Source of the DNA: Phyllostachys edulis
Taxonomy: Eukaryota; Streptophyta; Magnoliopsida; Poales; Poaceae
Length of the DNA: 64,000 bases
Assembly (NCBI GenBank): GCA_036346405.1
Contig: CM070559.1
Coordinates: 42,101,518-42,165,517 of the forward strand
Reading direction: 5' to 3'
Below, piece by piece: positions 33,713-45,024 of the stretch. The position numbers and the translations under genes are program-made. The number at the start of each line of letters is the position of its first letter. Within the stretch, counting starts at the first letter, position 1. Under the pieces are notes generated by a model that saw only the letters and a program-made list of their open reading frames with translations, made no database searches and was not told the origin of the DNA.

Positions 33713-35640
33713 ATGATGAGGACACCTCCGGTGATGAACAGAGTCAACACTCTGATGAGTGTCAAAACAATTCTCGAAATACTCGTACTCCACTAAGGCA
33801 AGCTCGAGGCTCTGGTATGGACGCTCCTGAGGCAACCCGACAGAGAAGAATCGCAGCTCAGAAAAATCTGTCTAGACGTGTTCACTATCAGTCAGAGGAA
33901 GCTCAAGAACTCCAGCGCATCAATGACCTTCTCGAGAACCTATCTCGAGAACTTGCTCGAACACCTGGCTATGACCTCTTTGCTGAAGAGATCGCACAAA
34001 GGCTTCAAAGCACGGTGGCCAAGCTTGAGTGCTCTCACCGTCCTCAACCTAGAAGTCATGGCGATACGACCTCAACTGCTTCCAGTCGTTCGAAGAACTC
34101 ACCACATGGAGATCGCCATGACGATCGATTACGACGCTCTCCTGATCTTCACCCTAGCCGAAGGAGAGTTCCTCGAACGCCTGAAGACCAGCGGGTTCCC
34201 AGGAGAGGTGTTCATTAACCACTCCAACCCAGAAATCTACGACAGTAGACGGAATACGAGGAGTATTTCCCTCGTAGGGTTGAGACCCACCGCAGGTCGA
34301 GTCTGCCTATGACCGGGTATCGTCATATACGATCACCTGGTGACGTCAATCCTTCTTTCCTGCAAAGAAGGCATCAAGAAGTTATTACCGAATGTTGGGC
34401 TTTCTCACCCGACCTCCAAGCAGTTCATTGGCCGCCTTGGTTTCGACCAGTGAACATGAAGAAGTTTGATGGATCTCAAAACCCCATTAAATTTCTCTAG
34501 ATCTACACAACTGTTGTCCGAGCTGCAGGAGGAGGAGAGCATGTAATGGCAAATTATCTTCATACTGTGCTCGAAGGATCCGCTCGATCGTGATTATTAA
34601 ATCAGTCACTCGAGTCGATTTATTCATGCAGCATCTCTGCGACCTCCTACTGGTGAATTTCTAAGGCACCTACCATCGCCCTAGAAAGGAGGACGACCTA
34701 CACAGGATGAGACATAACGACCACAAAACTCTACGCCAGTAGATTCAACGCTTCAGTCAGGTTTGAAATTCCATTCCTGAGGTTTTTGATTCTTCTGTCA
34801 TCAGAGCTTTCAAGCAGGGAGTCCGTAGTAGAAGGATCACTGAGTACATCGCCTTGAATCCTCCCGCCACTGTCGCCGAACTCTTCGAGATGGCCGATCG
34901 ATATGCTACCGCCGCTGAAGCGGTTGAGTGGAACAATACCATTGATCGAGAAGATAAAGTTCCTCAAGAGGTGGGCAAAAGTGATAAGAAGAAGGATAAG
35001 AAGGCCAAGAAATCCAAGAATAAGGTGAAAGGTCAAAAGCTTCAAGCCAATAGTTCCAAGGACCTCTTGGCTGTAAGCGATAAAAATCCTCAAGGCTCCA
35101 AGCCATACTCTGATTGAGGCAAAGGTAAGCGCCCCAAGCGGAAGAATGACAAGCCTAGGTGGTGTCCTTTCCATAAAAAGGAAGGCCATGACCTTCGCAA
35201 CTGCCGAGTATTCCAACAAAAAATAGAGGACTACTACAGCGGCAAAGGACCACTTCCTAGCCTCGAAGTGGTAGGGCAAGCCAGTGGTCACACGCACTCT
35301 GACGACAACGAGGAGATGCCATTCTAAGATCCCGAACACACCATCGAACATATCTATGGGGGATCATCGGCATACGAATCAAGACGACAGCTTAAGGCTA
35401 TCGAACGCGAGGTAAACTCCATTGACCCTCCTCTTGTCAATAAACTGTCGAAGTGGTCAGAAGTCACCATCTCCTTCAAGAAGGGTGACTACCCGATTCC
35501 TTCCACTCGACCAGCTCGTTTCCCGATCGTGGTCGAGCCCACCATCAACAACTGTCGAGTAAATCGAGTGTTAATTGATGGCAATAGCTCGTTAAACATT
35601 TTAGAAGCCTTAATGATGACATAATCAGAAAATGCTTCCA
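33713..35640 (+). pseudogene. Ty3/gypsy gag-protease fragment (Tat-like)
   Basis: Several frames in order. A Gln/Arg-rich N-terminal region (33713-34218) comes first. A Retrotrans_gag start follows with WPPWFRPVNMKKFDGSQNPIKFL (34428-34500). A region with IQRFSQVRNSIPEVFD and then TVAELFEMADRYATAAEAVEW (34740-34930) is next, then a Lys-rich linker and the zinc-knuckle-like CPFHKKEGHDLRNC near 35165-35205. It ends with a protease-type RVLIDGNSSLNIL (about 35560-35605). Many stops and frameshifts are present, and no pol follows. The order and motifs match Tat-lineage gypsy elements (RIRE2/Retrosat type in rice). Confidence 0.75.
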
Positions 35641-35689
35641 AGGCATGAAGTCTCGTAGAATGTCATTGCCTCGTACTCGTACTACTGAA

Positions 35690-36405
35690 TGCTAGCGCTT
35701 GTGGTATGCGGTTGTCGACAATCAAGTCACCGATCTTACGAAATGAAAAGAGGAAACTGGGAAAGAGTTCGTGGGAGAGAATAGGACTGCTCTTTTATTA
35801 CTATGAACTGGCTATTACAGGGTGTGCCTTCGACAAGGCGATGGATTAATCCTAATTACACCGAGCGTAATGTTTGCTATGCGATTGAAATCCAATCGCC
35901 TATTGATCTCCCAAATTGGATTCCGATTTCCTTCTGCTACTTGGGTTCTTCTTTAAGTAGTTGATGAAGTGGTGGCAGTTACTCCTGGAAGTGGCGCCTG
36001 TTAGAAGTGTCGCGACTGGTCGAAGCGAGGCAGCGGTTGACAAAGTATCAATCGTTCGGCGGTTGTGTGTCTGTGAAACACACAACCGTAGGGTGGTTTG
36101 CTGTCAATGTTTTTGGATCATGAAACGTCACGTGGTATGGACCAAATATGACATGTGTTTCATTCATCACACAGTATGGAATATACCCGAAGTTGGATCC
36201 GGATGCTAGTTCATTGCTTCTACGAACAGTCATTTGGTCGAAAACTGGGTACAGGACCTCATCCGACCAGGGTATCCTCGATATAACCTCTGGAATCCTT
36301 ATGACCACGGAGGTCGTGAACCTTAGGGGTTACGACCATGAAGGCATATGGTCTTTTATTATGTATTAAAGTAATACATAGAGATTTTAATCCTCATCAG
36401 CTAGC
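35690..36405 (+). repeat. Gypsy LTR-like segment, copy 1
   Basis: The part from 35850 to 36400 is repeated at 37920-38490 and, in part, at 56880-57345 in the same orientation. Shared words include GTTCGGCGGTTG, GAAACGTC-CGTGGTATGG, AGTTGGATCCGGATG and GGTTACGACCATGAA, and all copies end TTAATCCTC(A/G)TCA. Likely LTR of the gypsy family whose ORF0 follows. Its exact left border was not resolved. Confidence 0.5.
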
Positions 36406-36711
36406 CCTCGAACTTTAAATGAATTGGTTATGTGAACACTTTCTCTCGATGACACACGAGGTGGTCTGTATTCACTTTAAAGTTGAGAAACTGCCTTGGA
36501 ACTCGAAGAGTTTTTCTGTCCGTTGGACTTTTGGGTAACTCCCGATTGCGGTTAAATAATGGTGGCTATAAAATCCCTTAGCATGGGACTTAGGGATTTT
36601 ATGCCTTCTGCTTTTCCTTTGACCCCTTTTCATCTTCTTGCTAAGAATTTCTTCCGACCTCCTTTGTTCCTTTCGTCCAAATCATTTTCCAACCACTGTT
36701 CTAAACCTAGC
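36406..36711 (+). other. Leader between LTR-like segment and ORF0
   Basis: Contains a possible TATA box (GGCTATAAAATCC, near 36560) and pyrimidine-rich leader sequence. No coding signal. Confidence 0.35.
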
Positions 36712-37840
36712 CATGTCGGATTCAATTAATAAGTGGTTGGTTTCTGATTTGAGCGACAAGAAGGTCAAGGCTCTGGAAGAGATTGGGATGCTTCCAGATA
36801 GGAATTTGATCAGATGGAGTTCAGCGGTCGGAGAATACTTCTGAGCTGTGAGGAAGGGGAAATCCCTATTTTCCTCACCTACATCGAATGCAGACTGAGA
36901 TTGCCGGCTCACAAATCCTTTTCTCTGGTCCTGGAGTATTATGGAGTCGAGCTGGTGAACTTGGCTCCAAACTCCATCGCCAACATCAGCATCTTCGCCT
37001 ATCTATGCGAGGCATACCTAGGGATCTGACCAAATTTGAAGGTCTTCAGGTATTTTTACCGGATGGAGAAGTCGGGGAAGTTAGCGGCCGGACCTGGGGA
37101 GTGCTCACTGTGCCTCCACGATGGGAAGGCTGATGAGTACATCCAGATGTACTCAAAATCTTCATGGTCGTCATGGAAGAAGAATTGGATTTATACGACG
37201 GTCACGAAAGACGACGGGCTCTACTTCATTGGCAAGAGGGCGAACGAGAATATAAAGTAGAGGTCGACCGAGTAGAAGGAAGGATGGGTCGGAAGGGTGG
37301 TCGATGCCATTGAAGACCTTAGTGCCAAGGGATTGACTTCCTGGCACATAGTTAGGGACTTTTTCTTGTGCCGGATTAGTCCCTTGAAGCTCCGAGAGCA
37401 TTCTTTGCTCTGGTACATTGGTCGTGACGAAGCGATCAAAGACTCAAAAGATGGTAAGTCTTTGGAAGACTCCGACCAATATATTTTATTCAATTGATTA
37501 TTATTTTTTAACCTTGAAATCTCCCTTTCTTCTTGAAGTCCTCTCTTCCGATGAAATCAGAGAGCAGATCAAGATGATTTGCGCCGGGGAGCCTAATACC
37601 AAGGCTGCTTTCCCGGGCATTTTGGCTATTGTCTCTAAAGAGGAGAGACTGAGAAGACTTAAGGTAAATAACCACTTTTTTCTTCATCTCTTATATATTT
37701 TCCGATCTGTATATAATCTTTGCTCTAATATGTAGGTGGTCGGATTGAAGTATACCAAATCCAACAAGGATTCCTTTTATACTACTGTTTCGACTGATTC
37801 TTGCTTAGAGACCGCACAAGACGATGGTCTCCTGAAGGTA
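36712..37840 (+). pseudogene. Gypsy ORF0-like protein fragment ('putative gypsy type transposon' domain)
   Basis: Starts MSDSINKWLVSDLSDKKVKALEE (36712) and, after a stop near 36841, continues in other frames with FLTYIECRLRLPAHKSFS, LEYYGVELVNLAPNSIANIS and YLCEAYLGI (36870-37030). RYFYRMEKSGKLAAGPGECSL and a Trp-rich SSWSSWKKNW segment follow (to 37260). This is the typical pattern of the domain upstream of gag in Tat-lineage elements (the extra ORF of RIRE2-type). Later short frames (37540-37830) are separated by GT...AG-like gaps. Broken by several stops. Confidence 0.6.
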
Positions 37841-37919
37841 AAAAAGAGTATTTACAGAAAGAAAAGCATGTAATTTAGATGGAAAATTACATCGCCTGAT
37901 TAAAACTTTGAATTGTATT

Positions 37920-38490
37920 TCAGATGGACTAATCCTAATTACACTGAGCGTAATGCTTGCTATGCTATTGAAATCCAATCATCTGTTGATCTCCTGAATT
38001 GGATTCCGATTTCCTTCTGCCGCTTGCATTCTTCTTTAAGTAGTTGACGAAGTGGTGGCAGTTACTCCTAGAAGTGGCACCTGTTGGAAGTGCCGCGAAA
38101 GGTCGGAGCGAGGCAGCGGTTGACAAAGTATCAACCGTTCGGCGATTGTGTGCCTGTGAGACACACAACCGTAGGGTGGTTTGCTGTCAGTGTCTTTGGA
38201 TCATGAAACGTCGTGTGGTATGGACCAAATATGACATGTGTTCTATTCATCACACGGTATGGAATATACCCGGAGTTGGATCCGGATGCCAGTTCATTGC
38301 TTCTATGAGCAGTCATCTGGTTAGGGACTGGGTATAGGACCTCATTCGACCATGGTATCCTCGATATAACCTCTAGAATCCTTACGACCACGGAGGTCGT
38401 GAGCCTTAGGGGTTACGACCATGAAGATATATGGTCTTTTATTATGTATTAAAGTAATACATAGATATTTTAATCCTCGTCAGCGGTGTT
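37920..38490 (+). repeat. Gypsy LTR-like segment, copy 2
   Basis: About 93 percent similar by eye to 35850-36400, beginning at ATGGACTAATCCTAATTAC. The 5' 150 bases of copy 1 have no counterpart here. Confidence 0.55.
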
Positions 38491-38826
38491 CTTTTTTCAA
38501 TGTTTATAACTATTCATAAATCACAATTTATGCTTGCATCACTAACTTTGGTCATTTTCGTGTACAGATAGCTACTTACACATATTTCTAGGTTTTTGGG
38601 GGCGCACTACTCATTATCGAGGTACTACCTTCTTTGTGTTTTGCATTTTCACTATGTTTCTCTTCTAATAATATATGATTTTGGCTCGTGGAAGATGGTT
38701 CTATTGTTGTTTCTTTCGTTTGTCTTATGTTAGCATTGTCTCATTAGCACCCCTAAATTTTAGTCTTGAGTCCGCTATTGCGAATCTGATGCCGATTGGC
38801 ATGCTTCAATCTGATGTAGTCTGCTC
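38491..38826. other. Unassigned flank of the CACTA element
   Basis: AT-rich sequence, no ORF. Because the base pairs after the CACTA element (56873 on) run directly into gypsy LTR-like sequence, this flank may belong to the same gypsy copy into which the CACTA element inserted. Confidence 0.3.
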
Positions 38827-38857
38827 CACTACTACAGAAATGCTAATACTGGACGCC

Positions 38858-39095
38858 TGATCACAGACGGTTCATCAAAACCGTCTGTATTAAACACAAT
38901 CTCAGACGACTTTTGTTTACCCACCGTCTTTGTTATTCTCCGCGCTAAAAACCGTCTATGAAGTATCACAGACGGTTCTGACAAAAAACCATATGTGATA
39001 TTACCCAATATCACAGACGGTTCTAAATATGAACCGTCTGTGATATGACCTCTTCACAGACGGTTTTTGTTAAAAACCATCCGTGATAATTAACT
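38858..39095. repeat. Left subterminal hairpin repeats of the 18-kb CACTA element
   Basis: Units such as ATCACAGACGGTTCTAAATATGAACCGTCTGTGAT are split here as complementary halves. About five such hairpins occur between 38858 and 39095. Confidence 0.75.
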
Positions 39096-39769
39096 CATCA
39101 CAGCATTTGCAACAGACATATATAGCTCTCCTGCCAATGAGTCTTCTTGATCTCCATCTCTCGGCCGCCACGGTAACCACGGGAGATCTCCAAGCCCGGT
39201 TAGTCCATCGCCACTCCGTGCCCGGTTTGAGTATCTGTAACATCCCAAATGTTTAATCAGGGTTTGTTTCAAATGTAATTAAATGTGTAGTAATTAAAAC
39301 TTTTTCTCACATCTTAAAACTCCTAAACTCACATGTAATTCTTGTCCAAGAGTTGTGTAATCCAAAAACACAAAGTTCTTGTTGACCAAAAGTCAAACTC
39401 ATTTTCCATTTGTCACAACTCATGTGCCAAACCTTTGGAAATAATCTTCCTTGGTCCTAGAGTTGATGTGGGACCTCTCTGAAACATATCATGAGTTTTC
39501 AAACTTGTTTGATAATTTTTGGAGGTAAAACAATTCCTTGAACAGCCTTAATGAATTTCCTGAGAAAAATACATTGCATAAAAACCTCTAGAAATTTTAT
39601 GTAAGATTAATCTTAATGTCAGCAAGCTCCAGTTAAAGTTTCATAAATTTTGGAGCTGGTTTGATATCTCAAATAAATCTGCAAAGTCTCATTGTTAAGA
39701 ATTGAATTCAAAACATGCATCGCTCATTGAAATTTGAGCCGCTTGCAAAGCCGGGTCCAACCCAACCAC

Positions 39770-42120
39770 CTCCCTCACCAACAGACCTCTTTTTTCCACT
39801 TTGATGAGGTCGTAGCATGGATTCCTATCTAATGACCCACGACCTCCTCCTCTCAACCAAACCATCGACCTCCTTTGCACTTCACTTGAGGTCGTGGCAG
39901 CTTGGATTCAATCCAAAGGCCACGACCTCCTCTCGCAAACCATCACAAAGGAGGTCCTCCCACCTAATTGAGGTCATAGCCGCTGGATCGATCCAACACC
40001 CACGACCTTCTCTCGCTTATCAAGCGCACTGACCTCCCGCATCATGCGTTGTGTGCCGCTGATTAAAATCCACTACCACGACCTCCCCGCTGTCATCGTG
40101 GCGACTTGACCTCCCACCTTGTTGAGGTCGTAGCCATTAGATCCAGATCTAAAGGCCACGACCTCCAATCTCATCTCGCTGTCGTAGATCATTATCTCAC
40201 AGCCATGACCTCTCCAGGCGCCACGCCAAGCTCAAGACCTCCCTTTGGTTGTGTGCCCTGATTTAAATCCTAAGGCCATGACCTCCCCTCACTTCTCAAA
40301 GTCGTGAGCGGTTAAGTCCTCCCAGAGGTCCGCACTGCTGATTTAGATCCAACGCCTTGGACCTCTGTCCCCTTTCCCTTTGCTGCGTCCAAGACAGAAG
40401 ATCGGAGGGCCACAACCTCCCCACCCAAATCGGAGGGTCAGTGACCTCCTCTAGTCACTTAAAACTTACTGCTTCAAACTCAAATCGCATCCAAGGGCCG
40501 GACCTCCCCATCCTCTTAATCCAATGGTGGAGAGCTTCGCTTTGTTCTTCTCCTAGCTTGGCGCGCATGCGCAGCCATGGCAAGGAGAAAGTCGAGCCTT
40601 GTCACGTCCAATGGCTCGCTCACAAGATTGAATGCGTGGCGTAGCTTTCGCCCCCAGACCATGCCCCGCCTTAACCTACTCTGTCCCTCCATCTTGTCCA
40701 AGCCGTGGACCTCCCATGGGCTAAGCTCACCATGAGCTTAACCCTTGGTTCACGACCTCCTTGCCCTAGCTATAAAACCTCCCCACTGCTTCCTTGGCTT
40801 CCTTTACACACCATTGTCTTTTTGCTTGCACCTCTGTGCTTGTGAGCTCAAACACCAGTAGCTCTCTTGGCCGCCATCGAGCACCTTGGAGCTCCTCGGT
40901 GGACAAGGGTCCCTGGAGTTTTTCCTAACCCTCTCATTGCTTCATGTTGTGCCATGTCCCTCTGTGACCTTGTCCTAACTTGTTTAGTTTGGGCATTTAC
41001 AGAGGTGGCCAAAGTGGAGCTTGGAGTTGGAGTTGGCCGTGGAGCTCTTTGTCTTCCCCAGCTCCGGTCCTCGCCTTCCTCGACCTCCTCAGCACCTCTG
41101 GACCTCCAGGTAATCCTCCTGATAGTCCCTAGTTGTTGGGCACCTACTTGAATGTTGTTGCGGAGCTTTACTTCACGATTTGGTCTTTTGGCCGTGCTTG
41201 TCATCTTTGTCCTCTCCGGCTCGCCGGCGTTCAAGGCCGTCGCCGCCGTCGAGAGTGAGCTCGTGGTGTGCGCAAGACTATTGCACACTCAGTGGTGCCC
41301 GTGGATGTCGCCGGCGAGGTCTACATCACCGGCGAGAACCACTTCATTGCGCTCGGGTTTTTGTCGGACGAAAACGGCAGCACTGTTGTCATTTTCGGAC
41401 AGAGATCCTCTCTTAAATGCGCTAATCATTGCTCAACCTCGTTAATCATTGGCGTTGTCTTAACTGCCTTTAATTTCCGCCTCTTTGCGCCAAGATTTAA
41501 GACCTCGCGCGGACCTCCTTGTGTCCCGCGCTTTAACTTCGAGGTCCGTGCGCTGCGGCGCTGCAAGCGAGCGTGATGGCGCTAGATCTGGGCCGTCCAA
41601 GACCTCCTCCGAGGAGATCTTGAACGTCCAGGACCTCCCCCTTGCGCAATCTTGGCCGTCCAGACCTCCCCTGGAGGTCTGTGACGTTTAGACCTCTGCA
41701 TAGGACCTCCTCGAGGTCATCTCGGCCGTTTACGACCTCCCTCGGACGATCTAGACCATTAAGGTCCTCCCTTGGAAAATCTGGACCGTCCAGGACCTCC
41801 GCCGTGAGGTTTTGACGATGTAGATCTTCCTTGGGAAGATCTTGATAGTTTGGATCTTCCTTTGGAAGATCTCAACCGTTGAGAACCTCCCTCGCTTAAT
41901 CTGAGCCGTTCCGGTCCTCCCTTGTTCGTTGTGGTACGTTGGATGTAGCATCAACGGCCACGACCTCCCCTCTGCTCGCGCGTGCTCGTTGCTGGGAGGA
42001 CATGGACCATTGGATCCAAGATCCACGGCCCATGTCCTCTGGACCTTCGCGAGCGCGCGTGCGCGTTGTTCTCTGAGAGGTCTTGAGCCGTCAGATCCTG
42101 GATCTGTGGCTCATGTCCTC
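39770..42120. repeat. GACCTCC-rich region of the solo LTR
   Basis: At least twenty exact GACCTCC words, plus many one-base variants and complements (GAGGTCGTGG), all but a few in the same orientation. They often occur as CCACGACCTCC or GGCCACGACCTCC. ORFs here (41152-41445, 40867-41151 and others) are by-products. Confidence 0.75.
41591..41932. repeat. Exact 30-bp tandem repeat, about 11 units
   Basis: Consensus G(A/G)CCGTCCAGGACCTCC followed by about 13 bases ending GATCT(T/G). Consecutive units at 41756, 41786, 41816, 41846 and 41876 are each exactly 30 bases. Some units contain the palindrome GATCTTCCTTTGGAAGATC. Confidence 0.8.
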
Positions 42121-44523
42121 CCCGGTTCTTTTGGTTTTTTTAGAATTTCCAGAGAACACTTATTTGTGAACTGAAAAAGGTATGAACTTTAAAAATGCAT
42201 AACTAATTCATTTTAAATCCAAATGAGGTGGTTCAAATTTCTGCAGCTCTGGTTTGAGCTAAGCTCTAATCTAAAAATGGTTAGGAGCTCAGTTCGGTTC
42301 CAGAAAAGTGAATTGCAAATAGATTTCAAAACTAACTTTAAATGTTACATTAAAAATTCAAGTTAACTTGTAAAATGCATAAGTAAATCTCTGTAGATTA
42401 TTTTTGAGTGAATCCAACTTTGTTGGATTACTCTGTTAATGCACTAAATGTTAGAATAGGATTTAGGCATGTCACTATTTTCAAAAAGCTTGCTTGTGCA
42501 TTTTAATTTTGTTCAAGTTCTTGTCTTTGAAAAATTATAGAAAGTGCATAATAGCTCCAAATGAGGTGAACTCAATTGTGTTATTCATCTCATGAGGTGC
42601 TTGTTTTACTGTAAAAATCCTAGCTGCACCACCTTTCTAGAAAATGTTGCCAAATAATTAAATTAGTGAATAGTAGCGCTTTGGTATTTTTAGGGTCGAG
42701 CAGTAATTGTTTTGCTCATATCTTTTGCATTGAGAATCCAAATCAATTGGTTCTTATTGCTAAATTCCCTAAAAATCATCCTCTTGCTTATGTAGAAATT
42801 TCAGAGCATTTGGAATTTGTTTTCTGTGCTGTCCTTGTGGTTTTCGCGTTCTTATCGATTCTTTTCGCTTTTCGATTAGGTGCCGGCATTTAGTGTGTTG
42901 ATACCGTGAGTGATTCTCTGCAGCATAGTGATCAGCCACAGCAAGGCAAGCAGTTTGATCATATCCCATTAATGTCCCATTACTTTAAAGTTTAATACTT
43001 TGTTTCACTTATATGTATGCATTGCTACCTTGTGTTAAATTATCGATTAGTTGAGCCTATAGATGCATCTCCTGTAGGTAAAATGTTCATTCTCTACTAC
43101 TAAGCCTAGATTATCTTGCTGTGATATAGAGTTCGATGGATGGACTCTTATCACTTAGTAGTTACGTTGATGATGCTTAGAAATGCTTAGATAATCGGTA
43201 GAAATGGGCGGTTGTTTACATTATGTCGATGACCTTGATCACACTAAAATTATTATTCCATTATGTCCTCTTGTGCTTTGTTACTTTGTAAACAAATAAA
43301 ATAAAAATGAAAACAAGATCATATTGACTTGGGCACAATGGATGTTGGTGTGATATGTTGGGTGTGAATGGAATGGTGCCTGTGTCCCCAAGGACCGAAG
43401 TTACTTGTGTCACTAAGCCAAGCGCTTCAAGGTATAACCACACGAGGGGATATGGGACCCTTCTTGGCTAAGTACTTTGGGAGGTGTTAATTGGGGTCGC
43501 AGTGAGTAAAACTGTTTTATAAGGGAAAGAGCACTGCAGCTTGTCAAGGGTCAGGCTTGTCTCCTACCTTCCAAGTTGTCGCGACTCTTAATTAGCATCA
43601 TTCATTGGAAATGCCTCAGAGACTTAGCTGCGTAAGACACCAAAGGAAGTGTGCTAAATAGCTTGGCAAAAAGGCTATTCGGACGTGTGGGTACATTGGT
43701 ACACCCTCAGGTTAAAACTATTCAATAGCCTCGCCCTAGGTTATGGACATGCTTGGTAAGGTCGTGCAAGAACTAGACTACAACATTTAATTAAAACTTG
43801 ATGGGTTGGTATGAATGGATGTTCATACTATTGTGGTGGCTATTGGGTTAGTCACTTCCAGGATTGTTGTTGTCATCTACCTTTTGTTGCTATTGTTACT
43901 TGTCTCGTTGTTTCTTGCAAATGAAAAATGAATTGCAAAATTGCTTTGGAACCTATTTAAATATTGCAAATGAAAACTTGCTTTATGCCAAAATAAGTCC
44001 AAAGCCTCATCCACTCAAATAAGGCTTGCATGTAGTTAAACTATAGTTCGTTATACTACACGCCGCCTTTGCGAGTACATTTTTGTACTCATTTACTTTG
44101 CTTAATAACTTTGTTGCAGAGGAGGTAGGGTCCAAAGGGCTTTACTTTTGTGAGATGTGCGGTGGTTGGGAATCGAGCTAGGCGACTTGGTTGGTTGCCT
44201 TGTGGGCTAAAGGCAAACATTGTGGCTCTCTTTTGTTTATCGCCATCTTATGGCTTTTTGTTTCCGCTGTGTTACTTTTATTAGTTGTATTTGGCCGGTC
44301 GGCCCCTTTTGTAATAACTCTATATGATGTATGTCTTTTATCCTAGTTCGTGCTTTAGTTCTATGTTTTGAATGGAATTGATGCATTATTTTGTAAAGGG
44401 GTATGTATACTGCATTCTGGGAAGTATACATATCTCGAAGACACGGATTATTATGTTTGTGATGCTAGGGTCAATGGATGACTAAGTATTACAAGCCTAA
44501 TAAACCGGAGTCCTCACAGTATC

Positions 44524-45024
44524 GCTTCACCTCACTGAGCTCGCTCGTGTGGTCCATTTCAGCTATTGTCACCGAGGAGCTTGCCGCCGTCACCTCTGTT
44601 CACCGATCGACAACCAAATTAGCCGCTTTAGACCTTCCCCGACTTCATTGACACCTTCCTCGTGATCGAGGTGATCTACTGGAGCATAAGCATCCTTTAA
44701 TTTGAGTAGTTTCAGCGCGTATTACCGAAATCGCTAGTTTCGTGCACCGCCATGGACATCACCGCTTGCCTCGAAAGTACCTTAGGCCCCGAACCACTTA
44801 CTCATCGTTTTTAATCATTTAGTTAATAAACTAACGAATCTATGAAATGTGGAATCGCCACGCATTTTATAAATAAAATCATGAAATAAAAATGAGTCAC
44901 CGACAAGTAGGGCCCACATGTAAGTTAATAAAATCCGAAAAATATAAAATGAAAAAGCGTAATTAAGCCTCGTAAAATACGCCAAGTCACCTTTTATTTA
45001 TTTTAGGTTTTCAATACGAACCGT
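44524..45024 (+). other. CACTA leader between solo LTR and transposase gene
   Basis: Continuation of the 5' untranslated part interrupted by the solo LTR. A CACTA-type first intron is likely, ending in a TTTATTTTAG-like acceptor near 45005. No other feature seen. Confidence 0.4.

Larger units (their letters stand above)
39236..44518 (+). mobile_element. Solo LTR, 5283 bp, TSD GTATC
   Basis: Starts TGTAACATCCCAAATG and ends GGAGTCCTCACA. GTATC stands on both sides (39231-39235 and 44519-44523). There is no internal region, so it arose by recombination between the two LTRs of a gypsy-type element that had inserted into the CACTA leader. A TATA box (CTAGCTATAAAACC) lies near 40768. It is very long for an LTR, in part because of the GACCTCC-rich stretch at 39770-42120. 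Confidence 0.85.

Noticed and set aside
40848..41576. Overlapping ORFs of about 70-146 codons
   Set aside because: By-products of the GACCTCC-rich solo LTR, lacking motifs and present on both strands.
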